Shown: positions 25,671 through 35,653, counted from the stretch's first letter. The stretch: 64,000 nt of DNA from G963663365 sp963663365 (GCA_963663365.2 CAXXIH010000008.1:1302001-1366000), one strand, 5' to 3'. Numbers and translations: made by a program. The notes: a model not told the origin generated them from the sequence alone.

Positions 25671-28253
25671 CTACTCCACGCGAATAACCTCATCATCAAT
25701 CATAGAAGTCGTTGAAAGTCCGGAACCCGGATTGGTAATACGAACGTGGTACGTAATAACTTCGCCTTCCGAAACGGGGAATGTGCCCGCCGGAATTTGA
25801 ATCTGAGCAATCACATCAATTGCTTCCGCGTTATCCACATCGCCAAACCGGCCTTCCGTAATCGATACCTGGAAGCGGTTGACATCCAGCGGAATGGCAT
25901 TGATCGCCTCTCCCGAAATGGGATCGAGTTGCACCAGTTCCACCACCGAAATCTCTTCGTGATTGCGGCCACGGAAGTTATCGCCACGAATCGTCAGCTG
26001 GGCATCGCTCGCAGCAAAGATGGTTTGATCGGCAACCAACTGTCCCGCTTGGAAGACCTCGATGATATCCAAATTCGCATCAAAAACAGTCGCGTTATCC
26101 AACACCGGAGGACTCGGCGGATCGATAGTGATGGTATCAGTAACGGATTGATTTGCCGCATTGATTGTCAACTGAAGCGCCCCGGTGGCATCGATGATGC
26201 CCGGTGCGACCGAGATTTCCATATTCGCAGGCGTGCGTACAATCAGATCGATACTGGCCGAATTGATTGGCGCATTCGCTGTAACGACGGTTGTATCTCC
26301 AAGCAAAATCTCCAAATCGTCGGCAACAAATCCATCGCCGTTAAAGACATACTCCAGGTCCTGGTCCAATTCCAATGCAGGAACATTCTCGATGCCGCCG
26401 ACCAGGAGATCTTCGATTGTCAACACGCCGCTTCCCGGCAGGACCGGGATGCTGAAGGTTTCCGATGTCTTGCCGGAAACAACATTCTGGACTTCGATAA
26501 ACAACGTGCCCACGCTGATCCGGTCACGAATCGCGGCAAGATCGAGGGCAAGTACAGTGTTAGACGAATCGGCTTCATAAAGACTGGCAGCGAACGTCAA
26601 TGTGACATCAAACGCTCCTGCGCCTTCCTGATAGAAACGCACCCGGGAGCCGGTACCGTCGTTATCAGGCAGGCGGAAATTACTGCCGAGAATGGATGCA
26701 TCGCGAAGATCGTCATACACATAAAAATCATTCGGATCGATACCAAGATCGAATCCGGAAATTTCGGGTACGGGAGCAGGCACAACCTCCGGCCCGGTTC
26801 CGGTGCCCGTTGCTCCGTCACCTTCGCGAACCAAAGCGATGCTGCTGGCCCCAGAGGCATCGGTATTCGGTAAGACGGGGATACTGACTTCAACCTGTCC
26901 GGGAACGGCGCTGAGAACTTCAGCCTCAACCGAATCGTCACCAAGGCTTAGCGTGACGCTTTCGACCGGAGCGAGATTGGCGCCTTGGATGATCAGGGTT
27001 GTGATGACATCGGCGTAATGCGGGCGGCCATCGGCGGTGACAATGCTATCGATACGAGGATCTTCAACAACGACATTCGAATCGAAAACATGAATATCGT
27101 CGATAAAGGGCCCGGCCAATGAATCGAAATTGCTGGGTCCGGCTAAGAAGCGGAAATCGATGTACAGATCGTCATCTTGCGGCAAAGCAACAGACACGCT
27201 CACAAAAGCGCCGTCATCAAATCCGTCACTCGTGCCAAAGTAAGCATCGAAAGTATCAGAATCGGTAAGATCCGAACCGATAGAAAGATCCGCATTAACA
27301 TCAAGCAATGCAAATGTATTGCCGCCGTCGGTCGAGACTTCGATAACAAAATAGTCTTCCGCGCCAAAGAAGGGATCTGCGGCCATAATCTGGTAGGAAA
27401 TCTGAGCCTCAAGATAGGGTTGATTGGCTTTTGAAGTATCGACCGGCCCCAGACGGACAACAGCAGACTGATCGTTGTCATAAGCCCCATCTTCCGTATT
27501 TGTAACCGCAAGCGCATTGGGTTCACTCACCGCACGGCCGTTCTCTGCGCTATTGGCCCGGACCGACCACGAACCAAAGCTATGCCATCCAAACTCATAA
27601 TCGATAGGCACGCGAGCAAAGCCGTCATGTTCCGATTCGCCAATCAAAGCCAAGGCTTCATCGAAACTCGCGCCGTCCGGCGGGATGATATTTTGAAGAA
27701 TGGCCGGGAGTTCTTCCGAGCCATCGAAATTGAGTAGCAGTTCCACAAATCCCGATTCAGTCGGCGTCGGCGTGACAGTGGGAGTTGGGGTATCCGTTGC
27801 GGTAGGCGTATCGGTCGGAGTTGGAGTCGGTGTATCGGTGGGGATTTCTGTTGGGGTATCTGTAGGTATCTCCGTTGGCGTATCGGTCGGGATTTCCGTA
27901 GGCACGCCTGTCGCCGTTTCCGTTGGAGTATCGGTCGGAGTAAGCGTCTCGGTTGGAGTTGGAGTCGGCGTATCCGTCGCAATACCGGTTTCGGTCGGTG
28001 TCGGCGTATCGGTTGGGTTACCGCCGATTTCCTCTTGCCAGGCAGAACCGGCAAGGAAGATATCCAGGTAATCGGTCACGCCGTCACCATTCACGTCTCC
28101 TTCCGTCCCGGTATGCCAGGAGTCATGAATCTGACGCAATAAATCACGGTCCGAAACCTGTGCTTCTGCAGAGGCCGCCAATAAAACAGTTAGTCCGAGT
28201 CCCCAAAAAGCGATAGTTGTCAATCGAGCACGAATTACTCTTGCTTGTATCAT
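25671..28253 (-). CDS. Secreted dockerin-like protein with Pro-Thr repeat linker and TIG/IPT domains
   Basis: About 860 residues. A signal peptide (GLGLTVLLAASAEAQ) is followed by a dockerin-like half (GDVNGDGVTDYLDIFLAGSAW), then a linker of about 85 residues built of PTDTPTPT and PTEIPTDT units. A lectin-like beta-domain follows, with FGAEDYFVIEVSTDGG and a following DDIHVFD, and then several TIG/IPT-like immunoglobulin units (ADVITTLIIQGANLAP, and later TIRGDNFRGRN). Such proteins are exported and bind or decorate the cell surface. The ATG at 28253 fits the signal peptide better than the TTG at 28274. It converges on the Ser/Arg-rich gene across the terminator. Confidence 0.8.
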   Translation of the reverse strand: MIQARVIRARLTTIAFWGLGLTVLLAASAEAQVSDRDLLRQIHDSWHTGTEGDVNGDGVTDYLDIFLAGSAWQEEIGGNPTDTPTPTETGIATDTPTPTPTETLTPTDTPTETATGVPTEIPTDTPTEIPTDTPTEIPTDTPTPTPTDTPTATDTPTPTVTPTPTESGFVELLLNFDGSEELPAILQNIIPPDGASFDEALALIGESEHDGFARVPIDYEFGWHSFGSWSVRANSAENGRAVSEPNALAVTNTEDGAYDNDQSAVVRLGPVDTSKANQPYLEAQISYQIMAADPFFGAEDYFVIEVSTDGGNTFALLDVNADLSIGSDLTDSDTFDAYFGTSDGFDDGAFVSVSVALPQDDDLYIDFRFLAGPSNFDSLAGPFIDDIHVFDSNVVVEDPRIDSIVTADGRPHYADVITTLIIQGANLAPVESVTLSLGDDSVEAEVLSAVPGQVEVSIPVLPNTDASGASSIALVREGDGATGTGTGPEVVPAPVPEISGFDLGIDPNDFYVYDDLRDASILGSNFRLPDNDGTGSRVRFYQEGAGAFDVTLTFAASLYEADSSNTVLALDLAAIRDRISVGTLFIEVQNVVSGKTSETFSIPVLPGSGVLTIEDLLVGGIENVPALELDQDLEYVFNGDGFVADDLEILLGDTTVVTANAPINSASIDLIVRTPANMEISVAPGIIDATGALQLTINAANQSVTDTITIDPPSPPVLDNATVFDANLDIIEVFQAGQLVADQTIFAASDAQLTIRGDNFRGRNHEEISVVELVQLDPISGEAINAIPLDVNRFQVSITEGRFGDVDNAEAIDVIAQIQIPAGTFPVSEGEVITYHVRITNPGSGLSTTSMIDDEVIRVE
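27765..28020. repeat. In-frame minisatellite coding the Pro-Thr linker
   Basis: Degenerate 6-18 base units such as GTATCGGTCGG and GTATCCGT repeat in tandem inside the dockerin/TIG gene and encode its Pro-Thr-Asp/Glu linker. The units vary mainly at third positions, so the repeat is maintained at protein level; copy number may still vary between strains. Confidence 0.8.
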
Positions 28254-28422
28254 CTCCACTTTCCGATCTGCCAAAGATATTGTGGACTATAGCACTTTGC
28301 GGCGCTGCAACGGAATTGCCAGCCACTCCGAGAAAATCTCAGTATTGGCCGCGCAATGCGGAGCGGCACACAAATATCCAACCCGGCATAAGTCCGACAA
28401 AATGATAATAGCGTAAATAGCA

Positions 28423-28451
28423 ACGGCCATCCGCTGGTAACGGATGGCCGT
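28423..28451 (-). terminator. Hairpin downstream of rpsU
   Basis: A perfect 11 bp stem (28423-28433 with 28441-28451, seven-base loop) lies 67 bp beyond the rpsU stop. The minus-strand sequence after it (TTGCTATTT) is only moderately T-rich, so termination is probable rather than certain. Confidence 0.65.
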
Positions 28452-28517
28452 GGGCGCTCAAGTGCAAATCATACGTACTATTTCGGCGTGAGACTCCAAT
28501 AAGTCTCAGAGGGATTC

Positions 28518-28724
28518 TTATCCCCGCCGTTCGCGGCGCATGCGGTTTTTCTTAAGACGTTTGAGTGCCTTAAGGTGCTTCTTACGCTTACGCACGCTTG
28601 GTTTTTCGTAGTAGGCGTTCTTGCGAATGTCTTGAGGAATACTCTCCTTGATACATTTACGCTTGAACCGTTTTAATGCGCTCTGGATATCCTCATCTTC
28701 GCGCAGATCAACAGATACGACCAC
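28518..28724 (-). CDS. rpsU: 30S ribosomal protein S21
   Basis: 68-residue basic protein with the S21 signature: VDLREDEDIQSALKRFKRK at the N-terminus and PSVRKRKKHLKALKR in the helical tail. S21 binds the small subunit near the anti-Shine-Dalgarno region and aids initiation. Length and composition are typical. The start is a GTG; AAGG lies about 12 bases upstream, a weak site. No dnaG or rpoD, its frequent partners, is adjacent. The 418 bp before it hold no recognised gene. Confidence 0.97.
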   Translation of the reverse strand: MVVSVDLREDEDIQSALKRFKRKCIKESIPQDIRKNAYYEKPSVRKRKKHLKALKRLKKNRMRRERRG

Positions 28725-29142
28725 CTATATCACAACCTTTTCTTTAAGAATGTTCGATGAGTGTAGCGGCGGAGACTATGACGCGGATTTGGAATTCACC
28801 CACACATTGCCGGTATGGAAACGCTTGGAATCTGTCCCAAATATCCCTTTTGCAAACATAATAACCGATCGCGCCCTGATCACGGTCTGTCTGCAGCGGA
28901 ATCCGAAGCGGACATAACCTGCCCCGGCTCCAATCAAGCGGCCCAGCCTTTCAACACTCAGGCGGACCGATGTTAGCCCCCGTCGGCAGCCACGTCAAAC
29001 GTACTCCGGCCAAAGAGAGCAGCCCTCGAGAATAGCGCCGCCGGACAGACTGTCTCAATCCACCTTAACTCTATACAACCTATTCAAAAATAAACACTTA
29101 CGCCATTCACTCCCTGGGATTCAAGAGTCCCAAAGGAGATCA
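28725..29142. other. Gene-free stretch upstream of rpsU
   Basis: 418 bases with no convincing coding frame, tRNA or known small RNA. The only candidate structure is a weak inverted repeat near 29123-29137 just after the DUF3748 stop. A conserved noncoding RNA cannot be excluded because the sequence is GC-rich and able to fold. Confidence 0.4.
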
Positions 29143-30513
29143 TCAATTGCGCGGCAGGCCATCCGGACCTTCATCGTAATCAACCACAAAAATCTGCCGG
29201 TAGTCGGTGCCATTTGTGGGCAGGTCGCGATTGAAAGCGATCATTTTCCCGTTATGCGAAATGGCAAAGGCATAGGGAGCGGGACCGCCGTCATCGACAA
29301 TAACCTTATGCTTCCCAAAGCTGGCGCCTTGTACCGTTGAAACCACAATTAAACGCCCCTCACTGTCAACAGTAATAACCGCATTACCGGAAGGCAGCCA
29401 ACGCGGGCCTTCTTGAACGCCGCCGGGAACATTGGAGAGTTGCTTCATCTCTCCACCATTGGGAGAAATCAGAAAGATCTGGGAATTACCGTCATCGTCA
29501 GAGGCCCGGAATGCCAATAGGCTGCCATCCGGATGAGAGCGCACCACGCCATCACAACCCGGGCGAGGCCGGTTCTCGGTATTTGTCAACCTGCGTTGGG
29601 AAGCACCCAAGCAAGGAGCGGGAAATGCATCCGCCGTTCCTTCCAATGGCCCCAACGGCCCGGGTTTGGTTATATCTTTAGGAATATCAACGATATAGAT
29701 GTCTTTTAGCAGATGGCCTTTGCTGTCGCGAGTGCTCCCTGTAAAGGCCCGGGCCAGCTGCCGTGTACCATCCGGCTTAAGGTATCCGTAAAGCCCCACC
29801 CAGCTGTCGCCATCGGCGCGGGAGATTTCATCGCTGCCCGGTTTGGGCTCGGGCACCACCTGCACAACCAAAGCCGAGAATCCGAGACCGTCCGCATTGC
29901 CGATTCCGGCATCGACATGAACCGGATGCCACAGTTTGGTCACGCCAATACTCCGCAGGTCATATTTCCGGCCCCGGGCTTTCATGATGGAATCGTTATA
30001 CGTGAAGCCGATCCATCGGCCGCTGCCATCGAACTCATGACGGTGGGTTCCGCCACGCAACGCCCCAGGGGTATAAGGAGCGGTCACGTCACGGGCGTCC
30101 GCGTTGAAACCTTTACCGTTGCCTTTCCCGGAAATCAGGATTCCGAAACGGTGCGCTTGGTCGTAAGTAAATCCGGTGCTGGTCAGCGGGCCATGAATAA
30201 AGATCAACTGGTCGGCAAATGGATGATAAGACACCGCACCGACACCCGGTCCCTGGCCGGAGACAGGATTGGGCGCGCGGTAGAGGATGGTGATTTCGCC
30301 GCTTTCGATCTCGATCTTCTCAATCGTCCGGCCCTCGCCGATAGAGCCTTTTACATCGCGGGTGTCATACGCGAGATAGCGGTCATCGGGTGAGAAGTTA
30401 TCGTTGTTGTCCAAGGCATGGTTGTAAGGCCCGGAAGTCAACTGGCGCGGTGTGGCCGCAAAGAGAGTTAAAGGCAAAAGGAGCGGGAGGATTGCCACAA
30501 GTCTTCTGTACAT
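29143..30513 (-). CDS. DUF3748 (YidR-like) exported beta-propeller
   Basis: 456 residues with a clear signal peptide (LVAILPLLLPLTLFA). The remainder has TolB-like propeller repeats such as NDNFSPDDRYLAYDTRD, VVRSHPDGSLLAFRASDDDG and AFAISHNGKMIAFNRD, and the FDGSGRWIGFTYND segment typical of DUF3748. Function is unknown; family members are assumed periplasmic. The ATG at 30513 is preferred because AGGAG lies about 9 bases upstream and the longer frame has an implausible N-terminus. It is divergent from dapA, which starts at 30726. Confidence 0.85.
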   Translation of the reverse strand: MYRRLVAILPLLLPLTLFAATPRQLTSGPYNHALDNNDNFSPDDRYLAYDTRDVKGSIGEGRTIEKIEIESGEITILYRAPNPVSGQGPGVGAVSYHPFADQLIFIHGPLTSTGFTYDQAHRFGILISGKGNGKGFNADARDVTAPYTPGALRGGTHRHEFDGSGRWIGFTYNDSIMKARGRKYDLRSIGVTKLWHPVHVDAGIGNADGLGFSALVVQVVPEPKPGSDEISRADGDSWVGLYGYLKPDGTRQLARAFTGSTRDSKGHLLKDIYIVDIPKDITKPGPLGPLEGTADAFPAPCLGASQRRLTNTENRPRPGCDGVVRSHPDGSLLAFRASDDDGNSQIFLISPNGGEMKQLSNVPGGVQEGPRWLPSGNAVITVDSEGRLIVVSTVQGASFGKHKVIVDDGGPAPYAFAISHNGKMIAFNRDLPTNGTDYRQIFVVDYDEGPDGLPRN

Positions 30514-30725
30514 GGTCTGCTTCTCCTGAATCGGATTCTGCATTATGGTGCCACGAGCACCAAACGTAAAAGAGGGGCGTGCTGGGGGGATTGGTTGACC
30601 TTGGTGGAAGGCTCTGGTCCACTCTCCCGAACCGGCTAGACTTCTCGCATTCGGCGAGGCATGTCCCAACAAATTTATAAGCCAAGCACACGGCGCTCCG
30701 CGTACGTGTTTTAGGAGTTAGTATT

Positions 30726-31637
30726 ATGTTTCGAGGTTCCGGAGTTGCACTGATCACACCCTTCACAGCCGATGGTTCTGCGATTGATATTCCCGCATTG
30801 AAGCAGCTGATCGACTTTCAGATTGCCAACGGGACACAAGCGCTGATCATCTGCGGCACAACCGGCGAATCGGCCACGATGTCGCATGATGAGCATAATC
30901 TCACGATTCGGACTTCTGTGGAGTACGTGAAAAGCAAAAGCGGGGATCTGCCGCATATGATGGCCGGAACCGGCAGCAACAGCACCACGGAAGCGCTAAA
31001 CCTGACCCAGCATGCCAAAGAATTCGGCGCTGACAGCGCACTGCTTGTCAGCCCTTACTACAACAAGCCGACACAGATGGGACTTTTGGCGCATTTCCAA
31101 AAGATTGCCAACGAAATAGATATCCCGCAGGTGCTTTATAACATCCAGGGCCGTACCGGCGTGAATATCGCCAATGAGACGCTTTTTGAATTGGCAAAAG
31201 AAGAAAACATCACCGGTGTCAAAGAAGCCAGCGGCAACCTTTCGCAGATGTCGGATATTCTGCGTCAGCGTCCCGATGATTTTATGGTTTATAGCGGCGA
31301 CGACAACATGACCTTCCCGCTCATGGCTTTGGGCGGCGATGGTGTGATTTCAGTTTTGGCAAATGTAGCTCCCAAACTGTGCCGTCAGCTGACCGATGCC
31401 TGCTTGGCGGGTAATGTTGAGGAAGCCCGGGAACTTCACCACCGTCTGACCCCATTGGTCAAAGCCTTGTTTATTGAGACTAATCCGATCCCGGTGAAGG
31501 TTGCGGTCAATATCATGGCTGAAGCCGGTGTGGATGGCATCCCCCCCGTTGGCCCGCTCCGTATGCCCATGTGGCCCTACGCCGAAAAAACCGCTGAGGT
31601 TTTGAAAAAAGAAATGGCAGAGTTGGGGTTGATTTAA
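30726..31637 (+). CDS. dapA: 4-hydroxy-tetrahydrodipicolinate synthase
   Basis: Condenses pyruvate with aspartate semialdehyde in lysine and meso-diaminopimelate (cell-wall) synthesis. 303 residues, TIM-barrel aldolase of normal length. Visible motifs: CGTTGESATMSHDEH, the catalytic Tyr in VLYNIQGRTG, the Schiff-base Lys in ITGVKEASGN, and the YSGDDN segment. The start is well supported by AGGAG eight bases upstream. Other N-acetylneuraminate-lyase family members share the fold, but the GTTGE and YNxxxRTG motifs favour DapA. No other dap gene is near. It is the last conserved housekeeping gene before the first AT-rich island. Confidence 0.95.
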   Translation: MFRGSGVALITPFTADGSAIDIPALKQLIDFQIANGTQALIICGTTGESATMSHDEHNLTIRTSVEYVKSKSGDLPHMMAGTGSNSTTEALNLTQHAKEFGADSALLVSPYYNKPTQMGLLAHFQKIANEIDIPQVLYNIQGRTGVNIANETLFELAKEENITGVKEASGNLSQMSDILRQRPDDFMVYSGDDNMTFPLMALGGDGVISVLANVAPKLCRQLTDACLAGNVEEARELHHRLTPLVKALFIETNPIPVKVAVNIMAEAGVDGIPPVGPLRMPMWPYAEKTAEVLKKEMAELGLI

Positions 31638-31720
31638 ATTTCGGGTATTCGCCTCACCCGCCTACACAAGCGTGTGACAACATATTTCTATTATTACTAT
31701 TTGGAACTTTCAGAGTTTCG

Positions 31721-33667
31721 TCATATTCTGCTATTTAGAAAGTCTCTATCACCAACAAGAATTTTCTTATCGAACAATTCTTGTTCAAGTTTATCTATTT
31801 TCTCTTTCGCCTTAAACTTCATCTCTGCGAATTTATACCATTCAGACAAGACCTTTACATCATCTCCATTCGCCAAGTTTGCTTTTTTAAACATTTCAAA
31901 TGCAATCTCATCCTTTCCTATCGCGATGCAGCTTTTTGCCATCAACAATCTCAGTTCGGCGCTATCACAGCCCGAATCGAATGCCTCTTGAATACATCTT
32001 TCTGCATCAAAATACAATCGATTATTCAGAAGTTCCTTACACAGAATTCCATAGAGAGAATTGCGTTTTTCCTTGCTCAACGCTGAATCTGTACTTAAAA
32101 TCGCTTTCGCTTTAATTATCTCCGCAGCATCAACCCGATTTTCAAATTGATTTTCAACTACCCATTTTCGATTCTCAAATAGCGCATCAAGCGTCGAGAT
32201 TCCTTTCTCCTGATCAAATTGAATGCCTTTAGATTCATAATACTTTGCTATTCTCTTTAGTTGTTCGTCGTTTCGATCCTTCCTCATATAGATTGTTTCT
32301 TTTACACTGTTCCATACCACAACCCATTCAGTTCCAAGTTCCAACTGCGATGGTCTGAATCCAATATTAGGCATTACAATGATATCAGTATTGAGAAGAA
32401 TTGCATCACTGAATCTCGATTCGCTTAGAACAGCTCGATATCCTTGATATACGCCCCCAACAAATGGCTCGATTCTTGTGTCAATGAACACCTTTACATC
32501 ATCGCCCAACTGATAAATAATTTTCCCTGCCCATGATAGATAAACAAACGCATTTCCCTTGAACTCGCAGTCTCGCATAAAAGAGATTGCACGACCCGGG
32601 ACACTTTTTTTCAAATCCGTGAAATCCGTCTTCATACAACCCAGCAATACGGATAAGACAATCAATATCCAATTTACAGCCAGCTTCCTCTTCTCAAACC
32701 ACTCAGCCTCATTAACAATAACTGCACAACAAAAACAGATCGCCACAACCGAAATCCAGACAAATCGTATCGCTGTAAGTGAGAGAACTAAACATCCCAA
32801 AGCACTTAACACCGCTATTGCATTGTGCTTATTTCTATATTTTGTAATCCATAATATTGCGCTATAGACACATACGCATATTGCGCACACCAAACACAAT
32901 ATTTGCCACAGCCTCATCTTCCCTTCATGCAACCTATTCCACACCAATTCCCAGTCTTCCGTCGGGAATTGCATAGCTTTGAACGGGTAAATAAATGCCT
33001 CCAATCCATTTGGATGTAGCATACATGCGATTACAAACAGATTGCAGGCAATTATTTCTGCAGTTCCGTTAATTTTGTCTCGGATGCAGAATTCTGTAGC
33101 AATTGCTACATAGCATCCAAATAGATAACTGGGATGCAAATTCGCCCACAAGACAATCAAAGAAAATTTAAGAAAAATTCTCCAAACATCGCGATCTACC
33201 TTCGATGCACCGAATAGCAAAACCGTTAGCAGTGGAGGAAATATATACGGCCTTACAAACCGCTCATGCACACTTGTGGAAAACAAGATTAGCATCAATA
33301 TTCCCATTGGCCATAATCGTGCCGTATTTTTTCCATACCACAGGAATAATCCCATGGCTATCACTAACACGATTAAACGAAGTGCTAACAGCCCATTCTC
33401 ACCCATCACCTCATATATAGCTGCAAACATGCAGTCCGCCAACCATGAATGAATTACAAAATCATCATCTGGCACCGTGTAAGTGTATGTATCTTGTTCT
33501 GGCCATCCACCTTGATAAAGAACTTCATTCCCAATTTTAATATGCCACCATATGTCCCAACCCATAAATGGATTAAGCAGCAACCAAAATCCAACAACGC
33601 ATGCTACACATAGTCCCGCAGCCTGGATTCTACTATTGATAAATTGAAAAGGCGTTACTGCTTTCAC
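31721..33667 (-). CDS. Membrane protein, GT39-like, with TPR-like C-terminal tail
   Basis: 648 residues encoded by AT-rich DNA. Around ten transmembrane helices precede a soluble C-terminal domain of about 230 residues. The first loop, WDIWWHIKIGNEVLYQGG, with its WD-W-H cluster, resembles the first periplasmic loop of GT-C transferases and lies after helix one. The C-terminal part has TPR-like helices (NRLYFDAERCIQEAFDSG, CIAIGKDEIAFEMFKKAN). The start is a GTG. It is the last of four minus-strand genes of the AT-rich island, 112 bp after its upstream neighbour. Function is unproved; O-glycosylation or a polymer-linked role is possible. Confidence 0.6.
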   Translation of the reverse strand: MKAVTPFQFINSRIQAAGLCVACVVGFWLLLNPFMGWDIWWHIKIGNEVLYQGGWPEQDTYTYTVPDDDFVIHSWLADCMFAAIYEVMGENGLLALRLIVLVIAMGLFLWYGKNTARLWPMGILMLILFSTSVHERFVRPYIFPPLLTVLLFGASKVDRDVWRIFLKFSLIVLWANLHPSYLFGCYVAIATEFCIRDKINGTAEIIACNLFVIACMLHPNGLEAFIYPFKAMQFPTEDWELVWNRLHEGKMRLWQILCLVCAICVCVYSAILWITKYRNKHNAIAVLSALGCLVLSLTAIRFVWISVVAICFCCAVIVNEAEWFEKRKLAVNWILIVLSVLLGCMKTDFTDLKKSVPGRAISFMRDCEFKGNAFVYLSWAGKIIYQLGDDVKVFIDTRIEPFVGGVYQGYRAVLSESRFSDAILLNTDIIVMPNIGFRPSQLELGTEWVVVWNSVKETIYMRKDRNDEQLKRIAKYYESKGIQFDQEKGISTLDALFENRKWVVENQFENRVDAAEIIKAKAILSTDSALSKEKRNSLYGILCKELLNNRLYFDAERCIQEAFDSGCDSAELRLLMAKSCIAIGKDEIAFEMFKKANLANGDDVKVLSEWYKFAEMKFKAKEKIDKLEQELFDKKILVGDRDFLNSRI

Positions 33668-33779
33668 GATACAGATATCTTTCTATATTAACACCGTATC
33701 AACTTAATGCACACTCATGATTCCAGTTCAACGCCTAAACATTACAATAACATAATCCCTACGCATATATGATCAACAT

Positions 33780-34580
33780 TTAACCGCCATTCCTATCAAC
33801 AAGTAAAGATTCTATCTCTATTTTAGGTTTTCTATGAAATCCAATATGTCTCATATAACCTTTCACGCCGCTAATCGACCACGTGTACACGTAGTCATTA
33901 TCATTCTCGCTTAATGCGCTTGTAACAGCAGTCAAGAGTTTATAAAGTGAACCGCCTGAAAAATCCAAGTCGAATTTTTTGTTTGACATGTATTCTTGAT
34001 TATTGCCAACAACAATACGCGAAAAACCAGCATCATGTATCAGAAGTTCTTTTGCATATAGCGATGTGAAATCATCAAGTGTAATTAACTTCGCAGTTTT
34101 TGGAGAGCAGTATACACTCTCCGCAATAGCACCTTCCGAATCAAGTGGTAATATTACAACTTGCCCCCGTTCAAATACAATCTTGAGATTTTCAGTTTGG
34201 CTTACATAGTGGTTAAGAATTTCACCTGCTTTGGCATTACCCGTTTTTGTCTCAAGCGATTGCCAAGTTCTATATTTATTTTCAAAAATATTATTTTTAG
34301 GATTTCCCGAAACATCAGTATTTTCGCTTGACAGTATCGAAATCAAGGGCACATATTCACAATTAAATGGAAAGCCTAGTTGCTTAATTGAGTATATTAG
34401 ATTATAACCCGTATCTCCTGCATCCCCAAACTGTTCCGCTGTGTATTCAATGCGTATTTTTGAAAGCGCGATATCTTTGTTCCACCATTCAGGTGTTCCC
34501 ATCTCTTCTGCCCAAGATATAATCGCACTTGGTGTTAGGATAACTAAAAATATAGTAAAGTATTTTCTTAATATTTTCAT
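33780..34580 (-). CDS. Unknown exported protein
   Basis: 266 residues, AT-rich DNA. The signal peptide is clear when the ATG at 34580 is used (FTIFLVILTPSAIISWAEE); GGAGG lies nine bases before it, while the ATG at 34589 would be directly against GGAGG. The mature part mixes helices and strands. The C-terminal half (residues 175-240) has LITLDDFTSLYAKELL and then SGGSLYKLLTAVTSAL, a pattern reminiscent of small STN or secretin-N-like domains, but I cannot assign a family. It lies 44 bp after the gene at 34625 on the same strand, so both probably belong to one transcript. Confidence 0.65.
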   Translation of the reverse strand: MKILRKYFTIFLVILTPSAIISWAEEMGTPEWWNKDIALSKIRIEYTAEQFGDAGDTGYNLIYSIKQLGFPFNCEYVPLISILSSENTDVSGNPKNNIFENKYRTWQSLETKTGNAKAGEILNHYVSQTENLKIVFERGQVVILPLDSEGAIAESVYCSPKTAKLITLDDFTSLYAKELLIHDAGFSRIVVGNNQEYMSNKKFDLDFSGGSLYKLLTAVTSALSENDNDYVYTWSISGVKGYMRHIGFHRKPKIEIESLLVDRNGG

Positions 34581-34624
34581 TGTATTCATCCTCCATTATA
34601 AACAAAAATCTAGGAACTCATATA

Positions 34625-35626
34625 TTATTGCCAACCTGTACTTTGTGATGAACTAGTTGGCGTTCTCCTTTGCGTTTCCATGTTGCTCACAGAACCGCCG
34701 TTAATGAACTTGAAATCAAGGTAATTATCGTGCAAATGAATAGCATCGTCCGATGGAGTTGATGATGAGTCCAAATACACTTCTTGCTTAAAGAGCACTT
34801 GACATCCAGGAATCATACCAAGATCAGATCCTTCCAGTGACATAGCAAGAGTATCAAATATATTGTTATTTGTACCAATTTGATCATTACCTGAACTCAG
34901 TTCAATATTCTTTCCACAAGTATTTGTCTCCAAACTTACTATTTCAATATAATACAGATCGGTAAACTTTACATTGCTTGGATGACTAAGAACACCTGAG
35001 TAAGTATGAGTATTGGACCAAACAGTAGGACCTGTAATCAATTGCTCATTTAGAAATGAAGTCGATTCTGCTGTAGGCGTTACCCATTCAATTGTGGTAG
35101 TTTGAACCCAGTCCGAAGGATCATCGGTGCCATCTTCTGGAGTTCCAGAATGATTAATATCACGTGCTCTTAGCGTAAGGCCAACCGAACCTAATCCAAC
35201 GCTTTCATAATAGCCTGTTATTCCGAATAAATTATCAGTTGCCGTATTATTTACGATACCATCTGATTTCCAATCTTGAATAATTATAGTTCCGCTCGTA
35301 AGTCTGATTTCAACCATCCCAGCTATATTATCCCACTCCGTAGAGAAATGTCTATCAACATCAGCATAATAACTGGCCCCAATTTGGCGTCCTTTCTTCC
35401 ATGTCACTGAAACATCTGTAAATGCAGCAACTTTGTTATCATTTGTCACAGGTCTCGCGGCAACATTTGAACTAATTGTTACATCAATATCAATTTCCGG
35501 ATCAGGTGAATAATAATCAGTTCCGCCACAGCTTAAGGCATCATAGACCCAAGGTAACGAAACAAGAAGCAATAGAATCACTAATGCCTCCATAAAAAAA
35601 CGAAAAAGAAACCATTTATTTTTCAT
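34625..35626 (-). CDS. Unknown exported beta-rich protein
   Basis: 333 residues, AT-rich DNA. The N-terminus has a hydrophobic segment (EALVILLLLVSLPWVYDAL) followed by SCGG, which could be a lipobox or a simple signal. The mature part is rich in Ser, Thr, Asp and Asn and in predicted strands, with an internal DINHSGTPEDGTDDPSD calcium-loop-like segment. No known domain is recognised. The start is supported by AGAGGG about 8 bases upstream. It is 27 bp after the TPR gene at 35654 and is probably translated from the same transcript. Two cysteines near residues 237 and 274 may form a disulfide. Confidence 0.65.
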   Translation of the reverse strand: MKNKWFLFRFFMEALVILLLLVSLPWVYDALSCGGTDYYSPDPEIDIDVTISSNVAARPVTNDNKVAAFTDVSVTWKKGRQIGASYYADVDRHFSTEWDNIAGMVEIRLTSGTIIIQDWKSDGIVNNTATDNLFGITGYYESVGLGSVGLTLRARDINHSGTPEDGTDDPSDWVQTTTIEWVTPTAESTSFLNEQLITGPTVWSNTHTYSGVLSHPSNVKFTDLYYIEIVSLETNTCGKNIELSSGNDQIGTNNNIFDTLAMSLEGSDLGMIPGCQVLFKQEVYLDSSSTPSDDAIHLHDNYLDFKFINGGSVSNMETQRRTPTSSSQSTGWQ

Positions 35627-35653
35627 AATACGTACCCTCTTTCTATCCGCCCA

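Noticed and set aside
25746..26873. Plus-strand open frame of 375 codons
   Set aside because: It is antisense to the TIG-domain gene and has no plausible start context or domain; it is a shadow.
27765..28020. Tandem repeats resembling a CRISPR or minisatellite array
   Set aside because: The units are in frame with the dockerin/TIG gene, encode Pro-Thr repeats and have no regular spacers, so they are protein-coding repeats.
28648..28917. Plus-strand frame of 89 codons opposite rpsU
   Set aside because: It is antisense to a ribosomal protein gene and continues into an intergenic region, with no ribosome-binding site.
28725..29142. Possible structured RNA upstream of rpsU
   Set aside because: I looked for SRP RNA, 6S, tmRNA and RNase P signatures and found none; it is listed only as a gene-free stretch.
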